Shown piece by piece: positions 14,558-23,569 of a DNA stretch of 57,705 bases. A program made the position numbers and the translations under genes. The stretch comes from an uncultured Clostridia bacterium (lineage in GTDB: Bacteria; Bacillota; Clostridia; Oscillospirales; Acutalibacteraceae), in the NCBI GenBank assembly GCA_947632335.1, contig CANROX010000009.1, positions 1 to 57,705 of the forward strand, in the 5' to 3' direction. The stretch's first letter is position 1, and each line of letters starts with the position of its first letter. The notes beneath the pieces are model-generated. The model ran no database searches, was not told the DNA's origin, and saw only the letters and a list, made by a program, of their open reading frames with translations.

Positions 14558-17506
14558 TTATTTCTTAACAGTTACTTTAATCTTTGCGCTTCTCTTTGAA
14601 CCGTCCAGAGCCTTTGCCTGAATGAAAGCAGAGCCCCTCTTCTTAGCTGTAATCTTTACAGTTGCACCTGAAGAAATCTTAGACTTGTTAACTGTTGCAA
14701 CCTTTTTCTTGGTTGACTTAATTGTCATCTTCTTATTATTTGCATTTGAAGGCAGTGCTGTAACTTTTACCTTAGCCTTTTTACCCTTCTTAGCAAGTTT
14801 AATAGATTTCTTGCTAAATTTAATCTGTGTAACAAGCTGTTTAACTGTTACCTTAATTGTCTTTTTAAGAGTTGGGTTATCCTTTGAAGTTGCAGTAACT
14901 ACAGCTGTACCCTTGGCAATACCTTTGATTACACCGGCAGAATTAACTGTTGCAACCCTCTTATTGGATGTTGACCAAGCAACTGTCCTATACTTACTTG
15001 CAAGACTTGCAGGACCAACTGTTGCCTTTGCTGCAAAAGTCCTACCTGTGTTAAGTGTTACGCTTGTTTTGTTTACAGACAGTGTCTGTGCAACCGGCTT
15101 AACATTGATTACACACTTAACAACAAGACCTGTGTTTGAAACAGCCTTAACAACTGTCTGACCATCGTCAAGAGCCTTAAATGTAGCTGTTTCTGTGCAG
15201 TAGTTGAATCCGTCCTTGTCATACAAACCTATTGTTGTGTTCTTAGACTGTGAACATACACCAACTCTTGAGTTAGTTACAGACCATGTAATAGCCTTTT
15301 CAGTTGTATAACCCGGATAAAGTGTAGCAACAAGGTTAATTGTCTCGCCCTCTCTGAGGGTTAATGTTGCGTGGTTAAGGGACATCTTGGAAATTTCAAT
15401 AACATCGCCCTTGTCTGTTGAAGGTATAGGTTCACTTGTAGGTCCAACACCAGTTGGTGAAGATTCTGAAGAAGATGGGTCATCTGACTTCTTAACACCC
15501 TGAGCCACTATTGTAATATCTCCTGTTGCCTGAACGGAAATTGTATAAGAATCTCCTGTCTTAACAGGCGTAACAGTTGTTGTTCCTACCATAACTGTAA
15601 TGTTGCTTTCCGGAATTGTATAACCCTCAGCAGGAGAAACAACTGCTGTAAATGTTTCGCCGGACTTAATTGTCTTAGCAGCGTTGTTAATTGTGGCATT
15701 TGTGAGAACAGTCTGGATATTATACATCTTATCCGGATCCGGTTCTGATGAAGATGAAGGATCGACCTTAGCAGTAGCAATGGCGGTAATAAGTATGTCA
15801 CCCTTAGCAATTACACTAATTGAGTAAGAGCCGTCGGAATTCTTGGTTGGAGTTACAGTTTCATCTCCGTTAGATGCCATTACTGTTACAATTTCATAAC
15901 CGGATTCAGGTGTAAGAACTGTCTGGTAAGCTGCGCCCTTCTTAACTTTTGTGGCAGTGTTAGAACTCTTAACATTTGTAAGATTGCTTATAACACTGTA
16001 TTCATCAGCATCAGTCTGTGATGAAGAAGATGAAGAAGATGATGAGGATGAAGAGGATGATGAAGATGAGGATGAAGATGATGTACCTTCTCCGTTAAAC
16101 TGCTTCATTTCCCAAACAAAATCATTCACTTTCTGTCCGCGGATTGCATAGTCAGTATTGTCTACAGCAATAAGCTCATACATTTCAGCTGTTGCAAAGT
16201 ATTCCCCTGCCTGTGTTACCTGGAATGTTACAGAAGCCATTAATTTCTTAGTTGTGTAGTCATATGGGCCGTTAAAGTCAGTAAATTTAAGGTTAGCCTT
16301 GCCCATAGTACCTTCACCTTCTACACAGGTAGCTGAAATAATGTTGATACCGGACTTATCGCCTGTTGTTCTGTTGCCATAGTTATAATGTCCCTCAAAG
16401 GCACGAATCTTCTTATCTGCCTGGAGGTAATATTCAACTGTAATCTTATCTCCTACTTTAACCTCTTCGCCGTTAAATGTTGTCTTTGTTGGAAGCGGAT
16501 TTGATGATGAGGATGATGAAGATGATGAAGATGATGAGGATGACGGATTAACCTGACCTCCCTCAACTTTCTCTTCAGAAGTGAAATCTCTCTGCTGAAT
16601 GCTGTCCTTAACATAAATTGTGTCATCGGAGGCATCTATACGAACAAACTTATTACTAATTGTCCATGCGCCTGCCTTTGTAATCTTAAAGTCTACAGAC
16701 ACAATCTTGCTAAGTTCAGTAAGGTCATAGGGTTCTTCCTCTGCTGCAAGAGCATTGTAGGAAACAATCTGCTGACCCGGCAAAGATTTTACATCCTTTG
16801 TGTTAGAAATCTTACTTGCATTAATCTTGTCACCAAATGTTACCTTATCAGAAGTTGGTTCAAGACCTTCTGATGAGTAGAATATACGACCCTGTAATGT
16901 AGCAATCAGCTTGTCAAAGGAAGCATTTACTGTAAATGTAACAGTAGAGCCTACTTCGTATTCAACGCCGTTAACTGTAGCATTTTTGGGAGGGTCAACC
17001 TCTTCACATACAAGATTTGTCTCCTGTACAAATGCCTTTACAACCTGACTGTCAGTTACATATGGAGTACCTGCAGGCTTATATGGGTCAAGACCTGTAA
17101 GCACTTCAAACTGGTGTCCAATATTCCAGTCACCTGCCTTTGTAACTGTAAAGGTAAATGATGCTATTATCTTATAGGAGGTTACATCATAACCTTCTGA
17201 GCCGTCTGTTGCAGAGTAGTACAGGACACCTGGGTCCGTTACACTGTTGACTGCCCACAGACCATTTGCAAAGCCTTTTTTGTAAGATACATACTGGAGG
17301 CCGTCCAAATCGTATGTAACTATACCCTGGAAGTTTTCCACTGACTCAGGAACCTGAATGCCAATTTCAAACTCAACCTGTGAACCGACTTCTACTGTCT
17401 TACCGTTAACTGTAGCAGTATCAGCGGCAGATACGCTGCTAATACCTGTTACCATAACGGAAAGGAGCATAAGAGCGGCCAGTAAAACTGATAATAATTT
17501 TTTCAT
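14558..17506 (-). CDS. Large secreted multidomain protein: three cohesin-like modules, Ser linkers, BIG2 domains
   Basis: 982 residues. A signal peptide (MKKLLSVLLAALML ... SVSAA, about 28) is followed by three related beta-sandwich modules at about 30-170, 173-315 and 330-480. Each begins (A/T)(T/F)NG-x5-VG and contains a FQG/LQG/FEG strand, YD(V/L/Y)T and a closing TF(T/Q)V-like strand, a cohesin-like pattern. Pure Ser tracts of 14 and 21 residues separate modules. Two homologous repeats (YSVISNLTN..., YNIQTVLTN...) and three BIG2-type Ig-like domains follow, the last very Lys-rich. No sortase motif or dockerin is seen. It lies downstream of a smaller paralogue with only a weak hairpin between them. 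A role in surface assembly or polysaccharide binding is inferred; true cohesin activity is unproven. Confidence 0.85.
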   Translation of the reverse strand: MKKLLSVLLAALMLLSVMVTGISSVSAADTATVNGKTVEVGSQVEFEIGIQVPESVENFQGIVTYDLDGLQYVSYKKGFANGLWAVNSVTDPGVLYYSATDGSEGYDVTSYKIIASFTFTVTKAGDWNIGHQFEVLTGLDPYKPAGTPYVTDSQVVKAFVQETNLVCEEVDPPKNATVNGVEYEVGSTVTFTVNASFDKLIATLQGRIFYSSEGLEPTSDKVTFGDKINASKISNTKDVKSLPGQQIVSYNALAAEEEPYDLTELSKIVSVDFKITKAGAWTISNKFVRIDASDDTIYVKDSIQQRDFTSEEKVEGGQVNPSSSSSSSSSSSSSSNPLPTKTTFNGEEVKVGDKITVEYYLQADKKIRAFEGHYNYGNRTTGDKSGINIISATCVEGEGTMGKANLKFTDFNGPYDYTTKKLMASVTFQVTQAGEYFATAEMYELIAVDNTDYAIRGQKVNDFVWEMKQFNGEGTSSSSSSSSSSSSSSSSSSSSSQTDADEYSVISNLTNVKSSNTATKVKKGAAYQTVLTPESGYEIVTVMASNGDETVTPTKNSDGSYSISVIAKGDILITAIATAKVDPSSSSEPDPDKMYNIQTVLTNATINNAAKTIKSGETFTAVVSPAEGYTIPESNITVMVGTTTVTPVKTGDSYTISVQATGDITIVAQGVKKSDDPSSSESSPTGVGPTSEPIPSTDKGDVIEISKMSLNHATLTLREGETINLVATLYPGYTTEKAITWSVTNSRVGVCSQSKNTTIGLYDKDGFNYCTETATFKALDDGQTVVKAVSNTGLVVKCVINVKPVAQTLSVNKTSVTLNTGRTFAAKATVGPASLASKYRTVAWSTSNKRVATVNSAGVIKGIAKGTAVVTATSKDNPTLKKTIKVTVKQLVTQIKFSKKSIKLAKKGKKAKVKVTALPSNANNKKMTIKSTKKKVATVNKSKISSGATVKITAKKRGSAFIQAKALDGSKRSAKIKVTVKK
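16019..16081 (-). repeat. Ser-codon tract (21 consecutive TCN codons)
   Basis: A trinucleotide tract of TCA/TCT/TCC codons on the minus strand encodes 21 Ser in a row between the third cohesin-like module and the repeat region. Slippage-prone, so linker length may vary between strains. Confidence 0.85.
16502..16543 (-). repeat. Ser-codon tract (14 consecutive TCN codons)
   Basis: 14 consecutive Ser codons, mainly TCA with TCT/TCC, form the linker between the second and third cohesin-like modules. Confidence 0.85.
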
Positions 17507-17549
17507 GGGCTATAATCCTTTCTTTTATGTTCTTTTCTCATAACATAAC

Positions 17550-17572
17550 CCCCGGGTATAAATCCCCCGGAG
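17550..17572 (-). terminator. Intergenic hairpin between the two secreted-protein genes
   Basis: On the minus strand CTCCGGG pairs with CCCGGGG around a 9-nt loop; only a poor T-rich tail follows. It may be a partial terminator that lowers expression of the downstream 982-residue protein, since no separate promoter was found for that gene. Confidence 0.5.
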
Positions 17573-17602
17573 GATTTTGTTTGTGTTTGTGTCAGGTAAC
17601 GA

Positions 17603-18862
17603 CTACTTTTTAACCTTTACCGTACATGTAGCTGACTTCTTTGAGCCGTCTTTCGCTGTAAATTTAACCTTAGCCTTACCTTGCTTCTTAGCTGTAATCT
17701 TTACAGACTTCTTAGATTTAATGGTCTTTGCTGAGATTTTTACAATCTTCTTCTTGTCTACTGTAACCTTAATGGTTTTGTTGTAAACATTTGTTGGAGA
17801 AAGTGTAGCTGTAATCTTTGCGCTCTTCTTTCCCTTCTTCTTGAGTGTAATGCTCTTCTTAGACAGCTTAACCTTTGTAGCCTTCTGAGCCTTAACTGTT
17901 ACCTTACACTGGCCGTACTTCTTAGAACCGTCCTTGGCTGTAGCTCTTACATAAGCTGTGCCGGGCTTAACGCCTTTAACAACGCCACCGGATGTAACTG
18001 TAGCAACCTTCTTGTTAGTTGTTGACCATGTTATAGCCTTGCTTGTAGCGTCATTTGGATAAACTGTTGCTCTAAGTGTAGCTGACTTGCCGTTATAAAG
18101 TAATAATGAAGTTCTGTTCAGCTTTACGCTTGTTACCCGCTGTCTAACTGTAAATACGCAGGTTGCCTCAACATCTCCTGCCTTGGCGGTGATTGTTGCT
18201 GTGCCGGCCTTAACCGCTGTAACAACACCGTTTTCTACAGTTGCAACAGCCTCGTTGGAAGATGTCCATGTAACTGTCTTGTCAGAAGCAAGTTCAGGAC
18301 CAACTGTTGCTTCAAGAGTTGTCTTTGTGCCGGTGTAAACTGTAGCAGTTGTTTTGTTAAGGACAACGCTTGATACAGGAACTGCCACAACAACTACATC
18401 TGCTTTTTCTGTGCAGCCGTTGTTCTGTCCATCATCGTAGTAAAGTGTGCCGTCTGAACCGGTAACAATCTCCATTGTATTTTTTACTGTCTGGGCACCC
18501 GGAGCAACGACTTCAAATGTTGCTACATAAAGAACCTTGCTGGCTGTGTAGTCATATGGAGTGTCAAAAGATGTACCGCTGTAGTAGATTATGCCGTCAA
18601 TCTTTTCGTTGACCATAACACCCTTTGATTCCGTCATTTCTGTGCCTGTGTACTTAAGACCCTCTGAGTATTCAAAATGTCCCTGAAAGTCTTCAAGAGT
18701 TCCCGGCGTCTGAAGTGAATAAACAAACTGGACTGTATTGCCTACTGCACAATCAACACCGTTAACCGTTGCAGCCTCCGCTGCAGACACTGATGTTCCC
18801 GCTACCGTAATAATGGAAAGAGCCATTAAAACTGCAAGAACCAAAGATAATGTCTTTTTCAT
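17603..18862 (-). CDS. Secreted protein: one cohesin-like module plus three BIG2 domains
   Basis: 419 residues. Signal peptide (MKKTLSLVLAVLMALSI ... SVSAA), then one module at about 32-160 (ATVNGVDCAVGNTVQF, FQGHFEYSEGL, IIYYSG, YDYTASKVLYVATFEV) homologous to the three modules of the downstream 982-residue protein. Three BIG2-type Ig-like domains follow (TVTWTSSNEAVATVENGVV; AITWSTTNKKVATVTSGGVV; the last strongly Lys-rich and like the terminal domain of the neighbour). No sortase motif. ATG 18862 has AGGA 10 nt before it; GTG 18871 is too close to it. Probably co-expressed with its larger paralogue. Function inferred as surface or matrix protein only. Confidence 0.85.
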   Translation of the reverse strand: MKKTLSLVLAVLMALSIITVAGTSVSAAEAATVNGVDCAVGNTVQFVYSLQTPGTLEDFQGHFEYSEGLKYTGTEMTESKGVMVNEKIDGIIYYSGTSFDTPYDYTASKVLYVATFEVVAPGAQTVKNTMEIVTGSDGTLYYDDGQNNGCTEKADVVVVAVPVSSVVLNKTTATVYTGTKTTLEATVGPELASDKTVTWTSSNEAVATVENGVVTAVKAGTATITAKAGDVEATCVFTVRQRVTSVKLNRTSLLLYNGKSATLRATVYPNDATSKAITWSTTNKKVATVTSGGVVKGVKPGTAYVRATAKDGSKKYGQCKVTVKAQKATKVKLSKKSITLKKKGKKSAKITATLSPTNVYNKTIKVTVDKKKIVKISAKTIKSKKSVKITAKKQGKAKVKFTAKDGSKKSATCTVKVKK

Positions 18863-19008
18863 AAATTTCACATCCTAGTATTAAATTTATCAGTAATAAT
18901 ATTATATAATATCCTAAAATAAAAATCTATATAAAATCTCACAAAAAATGTTAAATTTTTATGTACGACTAGTAGTTTTGCACTATTATATTAATGTTTC
19001 TTTGTGTA

Positions 19009-20784
19009 TTATTCCGAACACAACTTTATACCCAATACATCAAGGCTTTCTTTATCAACCGGAGAAGGACTCTCACTCATAAGCTCGGAGGCATTTTGTA
19101 CCTTTGGAAAAGCTGTCACATCTCTAAGGCTTTCAGCCCCGCTTAAAAGCATTGCTATTCTGTCAAGTCCTATTCCCATACCACCGTGAGGCGGTGCGCC
19201 GTACTTGTATGCCTCTACAAGAAATCCAAATTTCGCCTCAATCTCTTCCTCCGTAAGATTAAGGGCCCTAAACATCTTCTGCTGTAATTCGTAGTCCGTA
19301 ATTCTTATGGAACCGGACGAAAGCTCTGTTCCGTTAAGAGTCAGGTCGTATGCCTTTGCCACAACCTTTCCCTTATCGCTGTCAAGATATTTAAGACAAT
19401 CCTCCCTGGGCATTGTAAAGGGGTGGTGCATGGCAATCCATTGACCGCTTTCCTCATCCTTTTCAAAAAATGGGAAATCCACAATCCATACAAACTTAAA
19501 GCCATCAGGAATAATATTAAGTTTCTTTGCCACCGTAAGACGAAGTGCTCCAAGGGTGGGAAGAACAACTGAGTCCTTGTCTGCCACAAAGAGAACAACA
19601 TCTCCCTGCTCAGCCCCTGTTTCTTTAATAACTGCATTAAACTCTTCATCTGTAAGAAACTTTTTAAATCCGCAGGAGGGTTCCTCATCTACCCAGCGAA
19701 TAAAGGCAAGTCCTTTGGCTCCAATGCCTCTTACATATTCTGTCAGTTTATCAATTTCTTTTCTTGTAAGAATTTTTGCACTGTTCTTTGCAACAATAGC
19801 CCTGACACTGCCGCCCTTTTGCACCGCCTGGGAGAATACACCAAATCCACAATCCTTTACTGTCTTTGAAAGGTCTGTAATTTCCATACCAAAGCGCATA
19901 TCCGGCTTATCTGAACCAAAGCGGTTCATTGCCTCGCTGTAGGTAAGCTTTTCAAACGGAGTCTCCAGCTCCCTGCCAAGCACCTCCTTAAAAATTCTCT
20001 TAAACAACCCCTCGTTGATTTCCATAATCTCTTCCATTGATGTGAAAGAAAGCTCCATATCAATCTGGGTAAATTCCGGCTGTCTGTCTGCCCTTAAATC
20101 CTCGTCACGGAAACACCTTGCCAGTTGAATGTACCTGTCAAAGCCTGACAGCATAAGGAGCTGTTTATAAATCTGGGGTGACTGGGGAAGTGCATAAAAA
20201 CTGCCGTTGTGTATTCTTGAGGGAACCAGATAGTCACGGGCACCCTCCGGGGTTGACTTAATAAGCATTGGGGTTTCAATTTCTATAAACCCGTTTTCGT
20301 CAAAATAATCCCTTGCAGCCTTTGCAATTTTAGAGCGTATAATAAGGTTGTCCTGTAAAGGTTTCCTCCTAAGGTCAAGGTATCTGTACTTGAGCCTTAA
20401 TTCTTCAGAAGTTTTACTGTCGTCAACAATTTCAAAGGGAGGGGTCTGCGCCTTTGAAAGAACCCTAAGGTCATTTACAGCCACTTCCACTTCCCCCGTA
20501 GGAATTTCCATATTCTTTGAGGAGCGCTCCTGAACAATTCCCTTTGCACAAAGTACATATTCCGCCCTTGCAGAAAATGCTTTATCAAAGATTTCCCTGT
20601 CTGTTTTGTCATCAAATGCAAGCTGAACAATGCCTGTTCTGTCACGCAGGTCAATAAAGATAAGCTGACCTAAGTCCCTCTGCTTAGCTACCCAGCCGCA
20701 TAACACAACCTCCTTTCCTACATCACTTGCTCTTAACTCTCCGCAGTAGTTACTTCTGCGAAGATTACCCATATATTCTGCCAT
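19009..20784 (-). CDS. aspS: Aspartyl-tRNA synthetase
   Basis: 591 residues, the bacterial class IIb enzyme that charges tRNA-Asp. An N-terminal OB-fold anticodon-binding domain (about 1-110: VVLCGWVAKQRDLGQLIFIDLRDRTG) precedes the catalytic core, with motif 2 (ARCFRDEDLRADRQPEFTQID) and motif 3 near the C-terminus (GGMGIGLDRIAMLL), and a GAD insertion at about 290-420. AGGAG is placed correctly before ATG 20784. It is 35 nt downstream of hisS, a common pairing in Firmicutes. No T-box leader is visible. Confidence 0.97.
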   Translation of the reverse strand: MAEYMGNLRRSNYCGELRASDVGKEVVLCGWVAKQRDLGQLIFIDLRDRTGIVQLAFDDKTDREIFDKAFSARAEYVLCAKGIVQERSSKNMEIPTGEVEVAVNDLRVLSKAQTPPFEIVDDSKTSEELRLKYRYLDLRRKPLQDNLIIRSKIAKAARDYFDENGFIEIETPMLIKSTPEGARDYLVPSRIHNGSFYALPQSPQIYKQLLMLSGFDRYIQLARCFRDEDLRADRQPEFTQIDMELSFTSMEEIMEINEGLFKRIFKEVLGRELETPFEKLTYSEAMNRFGSDKPDMRFGMEITDLSKTVKDCGFGVFSQAVQKGGSVRAIVAKNSAKILTRKEIDKLTEYVRGIGAKGLAFIRWVDEEPSCGFKKFLTDEEFNAVIKETGAEQGDVVLFVADKDSVVLPTLGALRLTVAKKLNIIPDGFKFVWIVDFPFFEKDEESGQWIAMHHPFTMPREDCLKYLDSDKGKVVAKAYDLTLNGTELSSGSIRITDYELQQKMFRALNLTEEEIEAKFGFLVEAYKYGAPPHGGMGIGLDRIAMLLSGAESLRDVTAFPKVQNASELMSESPSPVDKESLDVLGIKLCSE

Positions 20785-20819
20785 AATATTCTCCTGTATT
20801 TTCTGTTAATTTGTGTATT

Positions 20820-22118
20820 TTACAAATCAGCAATCTGCTTTGTCTGATAATCAATCATAATTTCTGAAAATCCTGCCGTAAAGTCGTCAAGGAGAACTTC
20901 TTTCTTTTCGCCGGTTTCCATATTCTTTATTTCTGCTTTTCCCTGTTCAAGTTCGCTGTCACCAAGAACCATTGAAAACTTTGCCCCGATTTTATCAGCA
21001 TACTTCATCTGGGGGCGCAGTCCCCTGCCAACAATATCACACTGGGTGGAAAAACCGGATTTCCTTGCCTCTTCACAAATGGCGAAAGCTCTGAGTTGGG
21101 CGTCGTCCCCCATAGAAGCTATGTATAAATCCGCATTTTCCGGCTGTGGAATTTCCACACCGCTCTCCTCCATAAGAATTAGCAGTCTTTCAATGCCCAT
21201 TGCACATCCGAGAGACGGCGTACTCTGTCCTCCAAGTTCTTCAATAAGTCCGTCGTAACGACCCCCTCCGCATACTGTACCCTGGGCTCCAATGTTGTCG
21301 GAAACAAATTCAAAAACAGTTTTCGTATAGTAGTCAAGCCCCCTTACAATAGAGGGGTTAATTTCATATTTAATACCTGCTATGTCAAGGTAGGATTTGA
21401 CCTTTTCAAAATGATTTTTACATTCGGGACAAAGATAATCCAGCATTTTTGGTGCGTCTTTGCCTATTTCACTGCAAACAGGACTTTTGCAGTCTATAAT
21501 TCGCATAGGATTTCTTTCAAGTCTGCCAAGACAGGTGTCGCATAGCTTGTCCTTATACTTTGAAAAGTATTCTTTTAAAACCCGGTGATACTCGCTCCTG
21601 CACTTGGGACAGCCGATTGAATTAATTTCAAGCCGGATTTTTTCAAGACCCAGCACATTGAACAGTCCGTTAATAAGACAGATAACCTCTGCGTCCGCAC
21701 AGGGATTGCCCGTACCGAAAACCTCTATGCCAAACTGGTGAAACTCCCTTTGGCGGCCTGCCTGGGGTTTTTCGTATCTGTAGCAGGTTGTAAGATAATA
21801 TTGTTTAGAGGGAAGTCCGTCGTTGTGCAGGCTGTGTTCAAGAAATGCCCTGGCTGCGCCTGCCGTGCCCTCGGGACGAAGAGTAATGCTGTCATCTCCC
21901 TTTGTGGAAAAGGTATACATTTCTTTCTGCACAACATCAGTGGTTTCACCTACACCTCTTGCAAAAAGGGAAGTCTGTTCAAATACAGGGGTTCTTACCT
22001 CTTTAAAGCCGTAGCTCTCCGCTTGACTTCGCATTAATCCCTCAAGGAACTGCCACTTATAGCTTTCCTTAGGCATAATATCCTCTGTTCCCTTAATTTT
22101 TCTAATAATTTCTGCCAT
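20820..22118 (-). CDS. hisS: Histidyl-tRNA synthetase
   Basis: 432 residues, class II enzyme for tRNA-His. Motif 2 region YLTTCYRYEKPQAGRQREFHQFG, the HisRS-specific VRGLDYYTKTVFEF and motif 3 GCAMGIERL are all present, with an anticodon-binding C-terminal domain (NADLYIASMGDDAQ onward). An internal four-Cys cluster (CPKC...CDTC...CPEC region, about 190-250) suggests a zinc-binding insertion. AAAGGAA precedes ATG 22118. First gene of the hisS-aspS pair; no T-box seen in the 80 bp before it. Confidence 0.97.
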   Translation of the reverse strand: MAEIIRKIKGTEDIMPKESYKWQFLEGLMRSQAESYGFKEVRTPVFEQTSLFARGVGETTDVVQKEMYTFSTKGDDSITLRPEGTAGAARAFLEHSLHNDGLPSKQYYLTTCYRYEKPQAGRQREFHQFGIEVFGTGNPCADAEVICLINGLFNVLGLEKIRLEINSIGCPKCRSEYHRVLKEYFSKYKDKLCDTCLGRLERNPMRIIDCKSPVCSEIGKDAPKMLDYLCPECKNHFEKVKSYLDIAGIKYEINPSIVRGLDYYTKTVFEFVSDNIGAQGTVCGGGRYDGLIEELGGQSTPSLGCAMGIERLLILMEESGVEIPQPENADLYIASMGDDAQLRAFAICEEARKSGFSTQCDIVGRGLRPQMKYADKIGAKFSMVLGDSELEQGKAEIKNMETGEKKEVLLDDFTAGFSEIMIDYQTKQIADL

Positions 22119-22147
22119 TTCTCTATTCCTTTCAATAGGTAAGTAAA

Positions 22148-22165
22148 GGGCAGCAAAAGCCGCCC
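22148..22165 (-). terminator. Terminator of the minD-mgsA transcript
   Basis: On the minus strand GGGCGGC-TTTT-GCTGCCC is a 7-bp GC-rich stem with one wobble pair, followed by TTTAC, between mgsA and hisS. Confidence 0.6.
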
Positions 22166-22199
22166 ATTTATACCACTATTGTAGCTTGTCTTTACTATA

Positions 22200-22595
22200 T
22201 TACTTTATAATGTTTCTCCAGTCAAGGTCTCCTCTTTCAAGACCGTGAATGAGGACCTCCGCTGTTGCAATATTTGTTGCAACAGGAATGTTGTGCATAT
22301 CGCAAAGACGCAAAAGGTTCATATCATTTGGTTCCTGAGGCTTCGGACTAAGTGCATCTCGGAAAAACAGAAGCATATCAACTTCGTTGCAGGCTATCCT
22401 TGCCGCAATCTGTTGGTCGCCGCCCTGACTGCCTCCCAGGAATTTCTGTATTTCAAGCCCTGTAGCTTCCTCAACAATTTTGCCTGTTGTACCGGTTGCG
22501 CAAATTGTATTTCTGCTTAATATACCGCAATAGGCAATGCAGAACTGTACCATCAGTTCTTTTTTCTCGTCGTGGGCAATAAGTGCAATATTCAT
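22200..22595 (-). CDS. mgsA: Methylglyoxal synthase
   Basis: 131 residues. The enzyme converts dihydroxyacetone phosphate to methylglyoxal plus phosphate, a glycolytic overflow bypass. Family landmarks are IALIAHDEKK (H8, equivalent to E. coli H19), the phosphate site in ICATGTTG, GGSQGGDQQIAARI with the catalytic base D60, and PVATNIATAE near the end. AGGAGG stands before ATG 22595. It follows minD by 25 nt, a neighbourhood found in other clostridia. Confidence 0.95.
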   Translation of the reverse strand: MNIALIAHDEKKELMVQFCIAYCGILSRNTICATGTTGKIVEEATGLEIQKFLGGSQGGDQQIAARIACNEVDMLLFFRDALSPKPQEPNDMNLLRLCDMHNIPVATNIATAEVLIHGLERGDLDWRNIIK

Positions 22596-22620
22596 TTTTA
22601 TTCCTCCTGTTTCCTTTTCC

Positions 22621-23370
22621 TTATTTCATCTTTTTTGGAAAAGCGAGCTGTACATTCTTTCCCAGTATTCTGTCTGCTATTTTGCTGAATGCTTCTGATG
22701 AAGGCGATGTATTAAGGCTTGGTTTTCCGCTTTGGGAGAAACATACAAGCTGATAGTCATCAGGCACAATACCAATTAACTGCGTCTGACAAAGGTCAAT
22801 AATTTCATCAAGGTCCTTATAAATGTTTAATTCCCGAAATTTCTTTTCGTTAAACCTGTTAATTATAAGTCTTATATCTTTTTTTCCGTTTTTAAGAAGT
22901 GCATGCCTGACATTTATTGCGCCCCTTATACTGATAGGTTCCGTATTTGTAACAATAAATGCCCGATTGGCAGGTACTACTGCTGTAGTAAAGCTGCTGC
23001 CAATACCGGCGGGAGAGTCTATGAGTATATAGTCGTAACTGTTTTTTACGGTGTCCGTAAACTGTTTCATAACCTGCGGTGCAATTTCATCTTCCGGATT
23101 AATTGGTGCAGGCATAAGATAAAGTCCTTTTACATTTTGATACGGGTATATTGCGTCCTCTGTAAAACAGTTACCGGCAATAACATCGCTTGTGTCGTAC
23201 ACAAGATTTTTGTCCAGCCCCAGCATAAGGTCAGATCCTCGCATACCGCAGTCGCAGTCTATGATAAGTACCTTTTTATTTTTCTTACACAAGGCAATCG
23301 CTAAATTTACAGTTACGGTTGTTTTTCCTGTGCCACCCTTTCCGGAGGCAATGACAATAATTTCGCCCAT
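22621..23370 (-). CDS. minD: Septum site-determining ATPase MinD
   Basis: 249 residues, ParA/MinD superfamily. The deviant Walker A KGGTGKTT is at about 11-18, followed by IIDCDCGMRGSDLMLG and the Walker B-like YDYILIDSPAGIG. The C-terminal segment NVQLAFPKKMK is a plausible short amphipathic membrane anchor, as MinD needs. In a Min system MinD recruits MinC to the membrane to block off-centre FtsZ rings. Here neither minC nor minE is adjacent, although the mreBCD-mrdA operon usually followed by minC lies just upstream. Own promoter at 23387-23415. An orphan MinD/FlhG-like role is an alternative. Confidence 0.85.
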   Translation of the reverse strand: MGEIIVIASGKGGTGKTTVTVNLAIALCKKNKKVLIIDCDCGMRGSDLMLGLDKNLVYDTSDVIAGNCFTEDAIYPYQNVKGLYLMPAPINPEDEIAPQVMKQFTDTVKNSYDYILIDSPAGIGSSFTTAVVPANRAFIVTNTEPISIRGAINVRHALLKNGKKDIRLIINRFNEKKFRELNIYKDLDEIIDLCQTQLIGIVPDDYQLVCFSQSGKPSLNTSPSSEAFSKIADRILGKNVQLAFPKKMK

Positions 23371-23386
23371 AGTACACCTCTCCTAC

Positions 23387-23415
23387 ATTCTATCACAATT
23401 TTTTTCAATAGACAA
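23387..23415 (-). promoter_or_regulatory. Promoter of minD-mgsA
   Basis: Minus-strand TTGTCT (23415-23410), 17-bp spacer, TAGAAT (23392-23387), ending 16 bp before minD; a terminator at 23541-23560 isolates it from mrdA. Confidence 0.6.
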
Positions 23416-23535
23416 ACATTATGATGTAGAATAAATTGTTAAAAATTTGGGCATATTGAATAAAAGTGAATTAAATTCTCCTCTATATTACAGTATTATC
23501 CAAAATTTTTACAAAAAATCACACAATATACAACA

Positions 23536-23560
23536 AAAAACCTCCTGCAAAAGCAAGAGG
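23536..23560 (-). terminator. Terminator of the mreBCD-mrdA operon
   Basis: On the minus strand CCTCTTGC-TTTT-GCAGGAGG (one wobble pair) followed by TTTTTTG, just past the PBP2 C-terminal fragment. Confidence 0.75.
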
Positions 23561-23569
23561 TAATTTTTA

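Noticed and set aside
14622-15161. Hydrophobic plus-strand frame opposite the BIG2 domains
   Set aside because: The apparent membrane protein arises from the complement of Lys/Thr/Val-rich coding sequence.
15951-16151. Plus-strand frame with a poly-Asp/Glu run
   Set aside because: It is the complement of the Ser-codon tract in the secreted protein gene.
14558-18862. Dockerin or sortase signal in the secreted pair
   Set aside because: No duplicated calcium-binding dockerin repeat and no LPxTG-like C-terminus; both proteins end in a basic Ig-like domain.
19009-22199. T-box leaders for aspS, hisS or serS
   Set aside because: The upstream gaps are too short and no T-box sequence or specifier stem is seen.
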